Assembly: GCF_024294785.1 (NCBI RefSeq) | Contig: NZ_JANCLT010000004.1 | Location: 1 to 64,000 of the forward strand | Length of the DNA: 64,000 nt | Direction: 5' to 3' | DNA from: Ectobacillus ponti | GTDB lineage: Bacteria; Bacillota; Bacilli; Bacillales; Bacillaceae_G | Part shown: in pieces, positions 8,207 to 16,753 of the stretch | Position numbering within the stretch: position 1 is the stretch's first letter | Layout of the letters: the number at the start of each line of letters is the position of its first letter | The notes under the pieces: generated by a model | What the model saw: only the letters and a program-made list of their open reading frames with translations | Database searches by the model: none | Told to the model about the DNA's origin: nothing | Translations under genes and position numbers: made by a program

Positions 8207-9658
8207 ATGTTTATTTATAAAGAGGCGGACATTCGCCGCGCGGATCAGCAAGCAGAGCAAAGCGGTCTTTCAGTCCAGGCTTTAATGGAACAGGCAGGCC
8301 GGAGTCTATATGAAGCGATGGTGCCGCACCTGACACGGCAGCAGCGGATCGGCATCTTGTGCGGCAGCGGCAATAATGGCGGCGACGGCATCGCGCTGGC
8401 CCGCTGGCTGCGGCAAAATGGCTATGAGGCGGAGGTGCTGCTGTTGGGAGAGCCCAAAACAGAAGCGGCCGCTTCCCACTTGCGGTATTATGAGGCCTGC
8501 GGCTTTTCTGCAGCCGCTTGGAATCGGGAAGCCCGCTATGAGGTGATTGTGGATGCAATGCTTGGCATCGGTGCACGCCTGCCGCTGCGGGGCCGGGTGC
8601 TGGAGGCGGTGCAATGGGCCAACGGGCAGAAGGCGCTGCGCTTCGCTGTGGACGTCCCGTCAGGCGTGGCAGCCGATACAGGAGAGGCAACGGAAGCCTT
8701 CCAGGCGCACCGGACATTTTGTCTGCACGGATATAAGCCGTCAGCCTTCCTGCTCCCGTCTTCCGTATATTATGGCAAAGCGCATGCTTTGGATATTGGC
8801 TTGCCGCAGCAGGGCGCATGGCGCATGTGGGGCGAAGCGGATGTGAAGCGGACGCTGCCGGCACGGCCGTTTGCCGTCCACAAGGGCATATTTGGAACAG
8901 GGCTGCTGCTGGGCGGATCTGATGATATGCCGGGCAGTGTGCTGCTGGCGGCCATGGGGGCGATGCGGGGCGGCATCGGCAAGTTGGTCATCGGCACGAC
9001 CCGTTTTGCCGCGGGGATTGCCGCAGGAAGGCTGCCGGAAGCAACCTATTGGTTGGACGGGCTCGACAAAGCCGCACAAGGCAGCCTTCCCGATGGCATC
9101 CGGGCGGCGGCAATCGGACCCGGCTTGGATGATCCGGAGCAAGTGGAGCGGGCACTGGAGCATTTGCTGGTACGCAACATGCCGCTCGTGCTCGACGCGG
9201 GAGCCTTGGCCAAGCGCGGCTATCCGCGCCGAAATGCACCCGTTGTATTGACGCCACACCCGGGAGAATTCAGCCGGATGACCGGCTTGTCCGTCAAAGA
9301 GCTGCAGCAAAACCGCATGGCAGCAGCTTCGAGGTACGCCGTGGAGCAGGGTGTCATGCTGGTGTTAAAAGGGGCATATACCGTCATTGCCTTGCCGGAC
9401 GGAACCGGTTATATCAATCCGACAGGCAACGCGGCACTGGCCAAGGGCGGCACGGGCGATACCTTGACGGGTCTGCTGCTGGCATTTCTTTGTACACATG
9501 AGGACGCGGCGGCTGCTGTCGCTAACGCTGTCTATGTACACGGGGCCTGCGCGGATGCCTGGACGTCCGCTTATGCTGCAGAAGCCATGCTGGCCAGCGA
9601 CCTGAGTGGGCAGCTTCCGCTTGTGCTTAGGGAGCTGTCCTTGTCGAATCAAGAGTAA
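8207..9658 (+). CDS. nnr: Bifunctional NAD(P)H-hydrate epimerase/ADP-dependent dehydratase
   Basis: A 483-aa metabolite-repair enzyme that restores NADH and NADPH from their hydrated forms. The N-terminal YjeF_N epimerase domain (about 1-215) has GILCGSGNNGGDGIALARWL and DAMLGIGARLPLRG. The C-terminal ribokinase-fold dehydratase (about 225-480) has LTPHPGEFSRMTG, LKGAYT and NAALAKGGTGDTLTG. The two-domain fusion and length are normal for bacteria. The start ATG has a GGGAGG site, and a terminator precedes the gene, so it has its own promoter. Confidence 0.95.
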   Translation: MFIYKEADIRRADQQAEQSGLSVQALMEQAGRSLYEAMVPHLTRQQRIGILCGSGNNGGDGIALARWLRQNGYEAEVLLLGEPKTEAAASHLRYYEACGFSAAAWNREARYEVIVDAMLGIGARLPLRGRVLEAVQWANGQKALRFAVDVPSGVAADTGEATEAFQAHRTFCLHGYKPSAFLLPSSVYYGKAHALDIGLPQQGAWRMWGEADVKRTLPARPFAVHKGIFGTGLLLGGSDDMPGSVLLAAMGAMRGGIGKLVIGTTRFAAGIAAGRLPEATYWLDGLDKAAQGSLPDGIRAAAIGPGLDDPEQVERALEHLLVRNMPLVLDAGALAKRGYPRRNAPVVLTPHPGEFSRMTGLSVKELQQNRMAAASRYAVEQGVMLVLKGAYTVIALPDGTGYINPTGNAALAKGGTGDTLTGLLLAFLCTHEDAAAAVANAVYVHGACADAWTSAYAAEAMLASDLSGQLPLVLRELSLSNQE

Positions 9659-9742
9659 AAGAGTTGGAATTTTTCGGAAAGTTGTGGCGCGCGCTCCCTG
9701 TCCCGACCGCTACAATAGAACTAGCGAAAGGAGCGGGCGCTG

Positions 9743-10363
9743 GTGAAGAAGGTTTTGGCAGGAGCAGGCATATGCGTTTTGTTAATGGGAGCGGGCTTGG
9801 GCGCATACATATATAAGGAGGACAGGGAGGAGCGGCAGGCACAGCCGGCTGCTGCTTTCCCGCAGCGGCAGGGAGAATTGCCGCAGGATGAAAAAACGCT
9901 GCAGCAATACTTGCTGCCGGTGCCGCAGCAGCTGATTTTGATCAACCGGGAGAGCAATCAGCTCGCCTTTTTTCAGGAGGGGCGATTGGTCAAGGTATAC
10001 CGCATTTCAACCGGCAAGCGCGCCACTCCGACTCCGGCAGGCGTCTTTCCGGTTGTGAACAAAATAAAGAACCGGCCCTTTTATAAGTTCAACATTCCAG
10101 GCGGCGATCCGCGCAACCCGCTCGGCGACCGCTGGATGGGCCTTGATATTGACGGCACGAACGGCACCACCTACGCCATTCATGGCAACAGCAATTCCGC
10201 AACCATCGGGTATCATGTCTCCAATGGCTGCATACGTATGTACAATGAAGATGTTCGCTCGCTGTTCGAGCAGGTGGCAGTCGGCACCGTGGTCATCATC
10301 GGGGACTTTGATGCGCCCTGGGCTGCTATTGCCCTGCAGCATGGCTACAAGCTGTACGGATAG
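9743..10363 (+). CDS. YkuD-type L,D-transpeptidase
   Basis: A 206-aa membrane-anchored or secreted enzyme with a hydrophobic segment at residues about 4-23. The YkuD domain (about 62-195) holds the HGNSNSATIGYHVSNGCIRM motif with His and catalytic Cys, preceded by the TPTPAG segment. Such enzymes form 3-3 cross-links in peptidoglycan or modify the spore cortex. A charged and Gln-rich linker separates anchor and domain. The start is GTG 9743, about 9 nt after an AAAGGAG site. A terminator follows. Confidence 0.9.
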   Translation: MKKVLAGAGICVLLMGAGLGAYIYKEDREERQAQPAAAFPQRQGELPQDEKTLQQYLLPVPQQLILINRESNQLAFFQEGRLVKVYRISTGKRATPTPAGVFPVVNKIKNRPFYKFNIPGGDPRNPLGDRWMGLDIDGTNGTTYAIHGNSNSATIGYHVSNGCIRMYNEDVRSLFEQVAVGTVVIIGDFDAPWAAIALQHGYKLYG

Positions 10364-10387
10364 GGAGGGGGAGTCCCCTCCGCTTTT
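10364..10387 (+). terminator. Terminator of the L,D-transpeptidase gene
   Basis: GGAGGGG/CCCCTCC stem with a 4-nt loop and TTTT, directly after the stop codon. Confidence 0.7.
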
Positions 10388-10485
10388 CTTGGTAAAAAGG
10401 CCATGTACGCATTGGCAGTTTCTGATAAGATAAAGAATTTTTGATTATATTTGGAATTCAATTCAGGTACATAAGGGGAGAGACC

Positions 10486-11436
10486 ATGAGTATTACGATG
10501 CAGACACTGTTATTTTCCTTTGCGACCGTTTCGCTGCTGACCCCGGTGCTCATCCGGTTTTTGAAGGCCTATAATTTGACCCAGCCGATCCGGGCGGAGC
10601 TGCCACCGGATCATCAGGCGAAAAAAGGGACACCACTCATGACCGGGCTTATTTTTCTGGTCAGCGTGCTCATCGCCTGCTTGCTCGTCAAAACATCAAC
10701 GGTATATTTTCTCGGTGTGATTTTTGTGATGTTTGGCGCAATCGGCTTTTTGGACGATTTCAAAAAGGCGTATTTTCAGGATCCGCAGGGGGCTTCGGGC
10801 CGGATGAAGCTTGTGCTGCAATTTCTGGCGGCGGGCACGGTTCTGTTTCTGCTGCTGCAGATGAACATGCTGTCGCCGGAAATCCGCCTGCTCGGCCCAT
10901 ATTCCTGGGAGCTGCCGCATTACATATACATCGGGCTTGTCCTCTTGTTTGTTGTCGGCTCGGCCAACGCCATCAACTTTACCGATGGGCTGGATGGGCT
11001 GCTTTCGGTCATCTCCATTCCGACCTTCTTTTTCTTCTTCCTGATTTCCGATCATATTGAGGTGAAAGTATTTTGCTTTGCCATGATTGGCGGGCTGCTG
11101 GCGTTTCTGATTTACAATGCCTATCCGGCCAAGGCGTTCATGGGCGATACCGGTTCTCTTGCCATCGGCGGCATCCTGTCGTTTTTGGTGGTGATTGAGC
11201 ATGTCGAGGTACTGGCGCCGCTCCTGTTCTTCATCTATTTTGCGGAGCAGCTGAGCGTCATTTTGCAGGTGGCTTTCTTTAAAATGACCGGGCGCCGCAT
11301 CTTCCGCATGTCGCCGATTCATTACCATTATGCGCTGAAATACGGCTGGAGCGAAAATCAGATTGTCGTGCGCTTCGGCTTCGTTGCCTGGGCAGGCACC
11401 CTCGTGTCCTGGCTGTATTGGTATTATTACCTGTAA
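10486..11436 (+). CDS. MraY-like phospho-sugar transferase (paralog outside the dcw cluster)
   Basis: A 316-aa polytopic protein of the MraY/WecA superfamily, which moves a phospho-sugar onto undecaprenyl phosphate. It has MraY landmarks: KKGTPLMTG near the N-terminus, GFLDDFKKA, NFTDGLDGL, GDTGSLAIGG, and RIFRMSPIHYHYALKYGWSE. The last differs from the usual MSPLHHHxE of MraY, with Tyr in the middle His position. Genes for cell-wall precursors (mur, fts) are not nearby, so it is probably a second copy or a related transferase. I choose ATG 10486 because AAGGGGAG precedes it; the upstream in-frame start at 10441 has no site. Confidence 0.82.
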   Translation: MSITMQTLLFSFATVSLLTPVLIRFLKAYNLTQPIRAELPPDHQAKKGTPLMTGLIFLVSVLIACLLVKTSTVYFLGVIFVMFGAIGFLDDFKKAYFQDPQGASGRMKLVLQFLAAGTVLFLLLQMNMLSPEIRLLGPYSWELPHYIYIGLVLLFVVGSANAINFTDGLDGLLSVISIPTFFFFFLISDHIEVKVFCFAMIGGLLAFLIYNAYPAKAFMGDTGSLAIGGILSFLVVIEHVEVLAPLLFFIYFAEQLSVILQVAFFKMTGRRIFRMSPIHYHYALKYGWSENQIVVRFGFVAWAGTLVSWLYWYYYL

Positions 11437-11440
11437 CAAA

Positions 11441-11467
11441 AAAAAGCAGGAGGAGCTCCTGCTTTTT
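11441..11467 (+). terminator. Bidirectional terminator between the MraY-like and thioredoxin-like genes
   Basis: A 12-bp stem AAAAAGCAGGAG/CTCCTGCTTTTT with a 3-nt loop. It has T's on both strands and lies between convergent genes. Confidence 0.85.
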
Positions 11468-11472
11468 TTGAT

Positions 11473-12033
11473 TTACAATACCTGCTGCAAGCGGTCGGTC
11501 ACACTTTCCATGACGCTGCGCCAAATCACGGCATCCGTCGTCAGCACCTTCCGGAAGCGGCCGTACATTTCCTTCTGGCGGTCCGCAAAGGACGGGTCAT
11601 CCTGCGGCGGCAGGGCAGCGCGTTCGGCGGTGATGAGCTCTTGCACGCGCGGCGAGCGGGGGCCCCACACCATTTTTTCGTTGCCGGCCTCATCCATGAA
11701 GATAAAAATGGGAATCGCACGGGAGGTGCCGTTTGTCAGATACTGATCCATCAGCTCCAAATTCTCATCGCGCACAAGGAAGCGCGTTTCAAAGCCGGCC
11801 AGCTCGCACAGGCGCTGCATGATCGGCACGCAAAGCATCGCGTCGCCGCACCAGTCCGCGGTCAGCACGACCACCTTCCAGTTTTGTCCCTGCGCCTTCG
11901 TGAAAACCTTGTTTGCCTCCTCAACAAGCTGCACGCTGTCATAAATGTGCTGCAGCTCCTCCTTGTTGACCGTCATGCTGTCAACATAGGCCTCGTACGT
12001 CATTCCTTTTGCAAACCAATCCAACAGTGTCAT
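11473..12033 (-). CDS. Thioredoxin-fold protein with a WCGDA motif
   Basis: A 186-aa cytosolic protein with a thioredoxin-like fold. WKVVVLTADWCGDAMLCVPIM (about 53-73) is the active-site region. A single Cys follows Trp and the second Cys is six residues on, so it is not a classic CXXC oxidoreductase. IPIFIFMDEAGNE fits the cis-Pro strand. The family is common in Bacillus and poorly defined. I start it at ATG 12033 (MTLLDWFAKG), which has AAGGAGG before it. A terminator-like hairpin lies upstream at 12083-12117. Confidence 0.85.
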   Translation of the reverse strand: MTLLDWFAKGMTYEAYVDSMTVNKEELQHIYDSVQLVEEANKVFTKAQGQNWKVVVLTADWCGDAMLCVPIMQRLCELAGFETRFLVRDENLELMDQYLTNGTSRAIPIFIFMDEAGNEKMVWGPRSPRVQELITAERAALPPQDDPSFADRQKEMYGRFRKVLTTDAVIWRSVMESVTDRLQQVL

Positions 12034-12082
12034 ATGTATTCCTCCTTTTGTTTTATTGTAGCAAATACGGATCCATCTGCAC

Positions 12083-12117
12083 AAAAAAGAAGGAAGGGCG
12101 ACAGTACCCTTCCTTTT
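12083..12117 (-). terminator. Terminator-like hairpin upstream of the thioredoxin-like gene
   Basis: Stem AAGGAAGGG/CCCTTCCTT (12090-12098 with 12107-12115), followed on the minus strand by TTCTTTTTT. It stands about 50 nt before the minus-strand start at 12033 with no gene feeding it. It may be an attenuator in the leader or the end of a short RNA. Confidence 0.45.
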
Positions 12118-12254
12118 CAAGAATAGCTTGAAAGCAACTGTTATCTGTATCGCCATATTGAGGCCCGCTTATACACGGCTGAAAAAATTTGTTTTGGCGC
12201 GGCGAAACGAGGGATACTAAAACGGCAATCCTACAAGAAAAGGGGGGACTCCCG

Positions 12255-12419
12255 ATGACAAGCCGCAATGGCAGCAAGGGCAGCAAAAACCAAGGGTCGC
12301 CGCAGGCCGGCCACTATCAGATGGAGCTTGGCGCTGATTTTCAGGCGGGCGACGACAACAAGGGAAAAACGTACCGCTCCCATACAGGGAACAAATCGCA
12401 TTACAAGCATGAGGACTGA
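12255..12419 (+). CDS. Small hydrophilic protein, 54 aa
   Basis: A 54-residue, Lys/Gly/Asn/Ser-rich, cysteine-free protein starting MTSRNGSKGSKNQG, with AGHYQMELGADF in the middle and a His/Lys tail. The composition is like small spore or stress proteins of Bacillus, but I cannot place it in a family. ATG 12255 has AAGGGGGG before it. Upstream in-frame codons back to 12189 lack a ribosome binding site. A strong terminator follows. Confidence 0.65.
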   Translation: MTSRNGSKGSKNQGSPQAGHYQMELGADFQAGDDNKGKTYRSHTGNKSHYKHED

Positions 12420-12427
12420 TTGGAGTG

Positions 12428-12455
12428 CCCCGGCAGTATGGCTGCCGGGGTATTT
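12428..12455 (+). terminator. Terminator of the 54-aa gene
   Basis: CCCCGGCAG/CTGCCGGGG stem with a 5-nt loop and TATTTTC tail, 8 nt after the stop. Confidence 0.8.
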
Positions 12456-12504
12456 TCTATGGGCGGCAGCCGGCAATCTCATTTCATGTACCATAATAGG
12501 TTGA

Positions 12505-13311
<807 letters not shown>

Positions 13312-13312
13312 G

Positions 13313-13338
13313 AAAAGGGACCTCGGTCCCTTTTTTTT
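13313..13338 (+). terminator. fabL terminator
   Basis: AAGGGACC/GGTCCCTT with a 2-nt loop and eight T's. The minus strand also has TTTTCTT after the stem, so it can serve the convergent unit too. Confidence 0.8.
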
Positions 13339-13375
13339 CTTGCACACATCACCCATATACACAACCCTCCATACA

Positions 13376-14109
13376 TCAGGGCTGTCGGCGCCCTGACTTT
13401 CCCGGAGCAGTTTTTTGCTTTCGCAAGGCACGGATTTCCTGCTTCAGCTGCTGATATAACGCAGGGGCACAGCTTGTGGCGCCGTACCGCTCCTGCTCGT
13501 AGGCTGCCAAAATGATTTGCGGCTGGCATCTGTTCCATAGGATGTATATACAAAGTCCAAGCCGGAAACAGGCTGTATCGCCGGATATACCATGACCTCT
13601 GTGGCCAGCCGCGGCACGGAGGGAAGGTGCACCTCCAGCAATCCAAACGGTTCGCCCGCAATCAGCTCCACCTGCTGAAACTGGTAGACACCGCGCCGCT
13701 TTGCCGTAAACGCGACAGTATGGGACAGGCGGGAGCGGGGCGGCATGTGGAAGCTGAAGGTGTGAAGACGGGCTGCCCCGGCCACCTCCAAGGCAGGATG
13801 GATGCGAAACAGGCATTTCCCATTGGCAAGCGGCAGCCAGCCGGCATTGTGCAAGGAGAGGGAAAGTGTCCCGGCTTCCTCTGGAAACAGCCTGATACAA
13901 TCGTCCTCGCTGTCAAGGGACAGCTGCCGCTCCGAAAGCCGGCCGAATTGATGAACGCCAATGGCAAAGAAATAGTAAAGCAGCATAATCAACAGCAGGG
14001 GCTTGTACGGCGGCAGGAAGAGATAGCACAGCAGAAACAGCGGCAGTGTCAGCAGAACCGTTTGCTTCTGCAGCCAGATGGGCGCTGTGACAAGACGTTC
14101 GCCCCTCAT
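13376..14109 (-). pseudogene. Truncated DUF58 gene fused out of frame to a transglutaminase-protein tail
   Basis: The minus strand from 14109 encodes about 200 residues of a DUF58 protein: two N-terminal membrane helices, then RRGVYQFQQVELIAGEPFGLL and YPAIQPVSGLDF. The frame then reads into unrelated sequence and stops at 13444, at half the usual length and without the GDxxRxIHW core. In the next frame, 13540-13376 gives AAYEQERYGATSCAPALYQQ and LKQEIRALRKQ, like the C-terminal DUF4129 tail of the transglutaminase protein that usually follows DUF58. A deletion has probably removed everything between. The DUF58 part still overlaps moxR by 4 nt and could be translated as a 221-aa product (13444-14109). 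Confidence 0.7.
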
Positions 14110-15032
14110 CGCTGCAGCTCCACCGGCACATCCACTTCCTCCAGGATGTCCCGCAGCAGCTCAGACTTTGACACCCGCAGCGCCCCTTCCATGGACAGCA
14201 TCAGCCGATGTGCCCATACATACGGCACCATCCGCTGCACGTCATCCGGCGTCACATAAGCGCGTCCCTTCAGGAAGGCATATGCCTGTACGGATCTCAT
14301 CAAAGCCAGTGTGCCGCGCGGGCTGATGCCGGCTGCAAGATAATGATGGGAACGGGTGCGTTGTACGAGATGAAGGATGTAGTCCTCCACGGCTTCCGCC
14401 ACCGTAACCTCCTTCACCTGCTCCTGCATGGCAACAATATCCGCGAGCGAAACCGCAGCCCCAAGCTGCTCCAGCGGCTGTTGGACGCGAAAGCGGCGCA
14501 GCATGTCCCTTTCCTCCTCCATTGTCGGGTAGCCAAGCGGAATCAGCATCAGAAAGCGGTCCAATTGCGCATCCGGCAGCGGGAAGGTGCCTTGTGACTC
14601 CAACGGGTTTTGAGTGGCGATCACGAGAAATGGCTTTGGCAGCGGCAGGGTGTGCCGCTCAATGGTTACCTGCCGTTCCTCCATGGCCTCCAGCAGGCTG
14701 GACTGGGAGCGCGGCATGGCGCGGTTGATTTCATCCGCCAGCAGCAGGTTCGTATGGATGGGTCCCTGCCGCAGTTCAAATTCTCCTGTCTTCGCATTGA
14801 AATATTCGATTCCTGTTATATCGCCAGGCAGTACATCCGGCGTGAACTGGATACGGGAAAAGGCGCCGTCAATCACCTTCGCCACGGTCTTGGCCAAAAG
14901 GGTTTTGCCTGTACCCGGCACATCCTCAAGCAGGATATGCCCATTGGCCAGCAAGCAGACAAGCATGGCATCAACAGCTTCCTCCTTTCCAATAAATACG
15001 GAAGAAATCGCTTGTTTTATGTTCTTCAACAA
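14106..15032 (-). CDS. MoxR family AAA+ ATPase
   Basis: A 308-aa AAA+ ATPase that assists folding or metal loading of partner proteins; in Bacillus it is usually the first gene of moxR-DUF58-transglutaminase. Walker A is LEDVPGTGKTLLAK (about 35-48), Walker B LLLADEINRAMPRSQ (about 97-111), sensor 1 VIATQNPLESQGTFPLPDAQ. The start is TTG 15032, 8 nt after an AGGAGG site. The gene looks intact, yet both partner genes after it are broken. The leader at 15033-15065 has TATACCT and AGGAGGTG elements like those before padR. Confidence 0.9.
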   Translation of the reverse strand: MLKNIKQAISSVFIGKEEAVDAMLVCLLANGHILLEDVPGTGKTLLAKTVAKVIDGAFSRIQFTPDVLPGDITGIEYFNAKTGEFELRQGPIHTNLLLADEINRAMPRSQSSLLEAMEERQVTIERHTLPLPKPFLVIATQNPLESQGTFPLPDAQLDRFLMLIPLGYPTMEEERDMLRRFRVQQPLEQLGAAVSLADIVAMQEQVKEVTVAEAVEDYILHLVQRTRSHHYLAAGISPRGTLALMRSVQAYAFLKGRAYVTPDDVQRMVPYVWAHRLMLSMEGALRVSKSELLRDILEEVDVPVELQR

Positions 15033-15164
15033 TGATATACACCTCCTATATAGGTAGGTATATTTTATTAGAATATTCCAGATGTTGGAACTGAAGAATG
15101 GCTGAAACTGTTACTTATGAGGAGGGACGGCAAATTGCACACTAAGGAGGAGGAGGGATATCTC

Positions 15165-15644
15165 ATGAAAAAAGTGTTTCTCGCCTTATGTATGCTCACG
15201 GTGTTCACTGCCGGCGCGTATTTCATGATCCGCCAAGTGATCTTTCCGTTAAAATATGAAGCCTTCATTGAAAAATATGCCCGTGAATACCATGTGCCTC
15301 CTCATTTGGCTGCGGGAATCATCCGTCTCGAAAGCGGGTTTCAGTCCGAGAAAAGCGGTGGACTGATGAATTTGTCCGACCGGACAGCGGCCCGCATTGC
15401 CAAGGAAATGGGCATGAAATATTTCGACCCGAGCCTTTTGACCCATCCGGAGACCAATATTAAGCTTGGTATGTGGTACTTGGGGCGCATATACAACCGT
15501 CATAACTTCGTGGCGGCTCTGGAGCAGTGGAACGCCCGCAACGGGAGGAAGCTGACGGAGCAGGAGCTGGACCGCTATGTACGGGAGGCTGCTTCCGGCA
15601 GAAGCTATTATCAGCTGATACACGGCAGCCGCCTACAGCAATAA
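15165..15644 (+). CDS. Membrane-anchored lytic transglycosylase (SLT fold)
   Basis: A 159-aa protein with a single N-terminal membrane anchor (about 4-22) and an SLT domain. The catalytic Glu is in IIRLESGFQSEKSGGLMNLS (about 59-78), followed by DRTAARIA. The NIKLGMWYLGRIYNRHNFVAALEQWNARNG segment completes the fold. It cleaves glycan strands of peptidoglycan. GLMNLS replaces the usual GLMQ-x-x-P. ATG 15165 is chosen because AGGAGGAGGG precedes it. It is divergent from moxR and followed by a terminator. Confidence 0.85.
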   Translation: MKKVFLALCMLTVFTAGAYFMIRQVIFPLKYEAFIEKYAREYHVPPHLAAGIIRLESGFQSEKSGGLMNLSDRTAARIAKEMGMKYFDPSLLTHPETNIKLGMWYLGRIYNRHNFVAALEQWNARNGRKLTEQELDRYVREAASGRSYYQLIHGSRLQQ

Positions 15645-15675
15645 AACCAGGAAGAAAGGCTCTTCCTGGTTTTAT
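15643..15675 (+). terminator. Bidirectional terminator
   Basis: A 13-bp stem AAAACCAGGAAGA/TCTTCCTGGTTTT with a 5-nt loop, between the transglycosylase and the convergent DEEYAA-repeat gene. Confidence 0.8.
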
Positions 15676-15697
15676 TATGGATTCTATCTTGTCCTGT

Positions 15698-16135
15698 TTA
15701 GAACAGGGAGAAGAAAAACGAAAGCAGGGCGACCCGGAAAATCAAGGCCAGCAGGGCGGCGGCTGCACCAAGCACAATGCCAATGGTGGCGCTTGCCCCG
15801 GCGCCGCGGCTGCGGGCAAATAAGCCGACGAGTACGGCTCCAATGCCGAGAATCACCGGAAAGGTGAACAGAGACAGAATACCGAGTGCCAAAGCGATGA
15901 AACCGCTGAGGGTTCCGCCGGCAGTCCGGTCATCCACATCTCCGCGTGTATAGGCTACAGGCCGTCCTGGCGCGACCTCTGCCGCATATTCTTCATCCTC
16001 TACAGTTCTTGCAGGAGTGATGTCAGCAGCATACTCCTCATCATCTACAGCTCTTGCAGGAGTGATTTCAGCAGCGTACTCTTCGTCATCCATGAAATCA
16101 CGCAGCAGGTGACGATTGCGTTCATTGTCTGCCAT
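15698..16135 (-). CDS. Two-TM protein with three DEEYAA repeats
   Basis: A 145-aa protein. Residues about 17-60 hold three tandem 15-residue units of the form DDEEYAAEITPARAV with slight changes. A Gly/Arg linker follows and then two hydrophobic helices (about 78-102 and 112-137) separated by FARSRGAGAS. The first part is strongly acidic and cytosolic by the positive-inside rule. I choose ATG 16135 (MADNERN); AGGGAGG lies 7 nt before it, while the upstream ATG at 16141 overlaps that site. Small DUF4190-like membrane proteins have a similar C-terminus. Function unknown. Confidence 0.75.
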   Translation of the reverse strand: MADNERNRHLLRDFMDDEEYAAEITPARAVDDEEYAADITPARTVEDEEYAAEVAPGRPVAYTRGDVDDRTAGGTLSGFIALALGILSLFTFPVILGIGAVLVGLFARSRGAGASATIGIVLGAAAALLALIFRVALLSFFFSLF

Positions 16136-16300
16136 AGTCATGCCTCCCTTATCAAAATGGCTTTCCATGCGGGAAAGCCTTCTTATTATGAGCCAAGGGC
16201 GCGCATTTTATCAGGAAAACCGGTCCTTGAAAAAACTTGGTATGAGAATGAGGTTTTAGGAAAACATAGGAGAGAAAACGACTGAAATGGGAGGATTTGT

Positions 16301-16726
16301 ATGACACAGCATCCGATTGAAGACCTTATGCGCACTGCGATGGAAAATCTGAAAGAGATGGTGGATGTCAACACCATTATGGGCAAGCCGGTTTCCACCC
16401 CGAATGGCGGCACTATCTTGACTGTTTCCAAGGTGTCCTTTGGCTTTGGCGCAGGCGGCAGTGATTTTGGCAATGCCAGAGCGAAGGCCCGCCCGCACAA
16501 TGGCCATCATGCACCTGAAGAACGCCGTGAAGTACAGCATCCGTTTGGAGGCGGAAGCGGCGCTGGTGTTTCCATTAATCCGGTGGCCTTCTTGGTTGTA
16601 AATCCTGGGGAAGTAAAAGTGATGCATCTGCAAAGCAGCACACATCTCATTGAAAAAGCAATGGATGTGGCGCCGCAAGCTCTGCAATCTGTACAAAATA
16701 TGATGGGCTCCGGCTCGAACCAATAA
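16301..16726 (+). CDS. gerW: Sporulation protein GerW (YtfJ)
   Basis: A 141-aa soluble spore protein. It begins HPIEDLMRTAMENLKEMVDVNTIMG, continues with GTILTVSKVSFGFGAGGSDF, has a His/Gly-rich insert, then GGGSGAGVSINPVAFLVV, the conserved GerW core. In B. subtilis ytfJ is forespore-expressed and needed for normal L-alanine germination. Length (about 141-151) is normal. The gene is flanked by a terminator and stands alone. Its presence supports a spore-forming host. Confidence 0.93.
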   Translation: MTQHPIEDLMRTAMENLKEMVDVNTIMGKPVSTPNGGTILTVSKVSFGFGAGGSDFGNARAKARPHNGHHAPEERREVQHPFGGGSGAGVSINPVAFLVVNPGEVKVMHLQSSTHLIEKAMDVAPQALQSVQNMMGSGSNQ

Positions 16727-16753
16727 AAAAGATGGCGCTGGCCATCTTTTTTT
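16725..16753 (+). terminator. Bidirectional gerW/C39-peptidase terminator
   Basis: AAAAAAGATGGC/GCCATCTTTTTTT with a 4-nt loop between convergent genes; it overlaps both stop regions. Confidence 0.85.
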
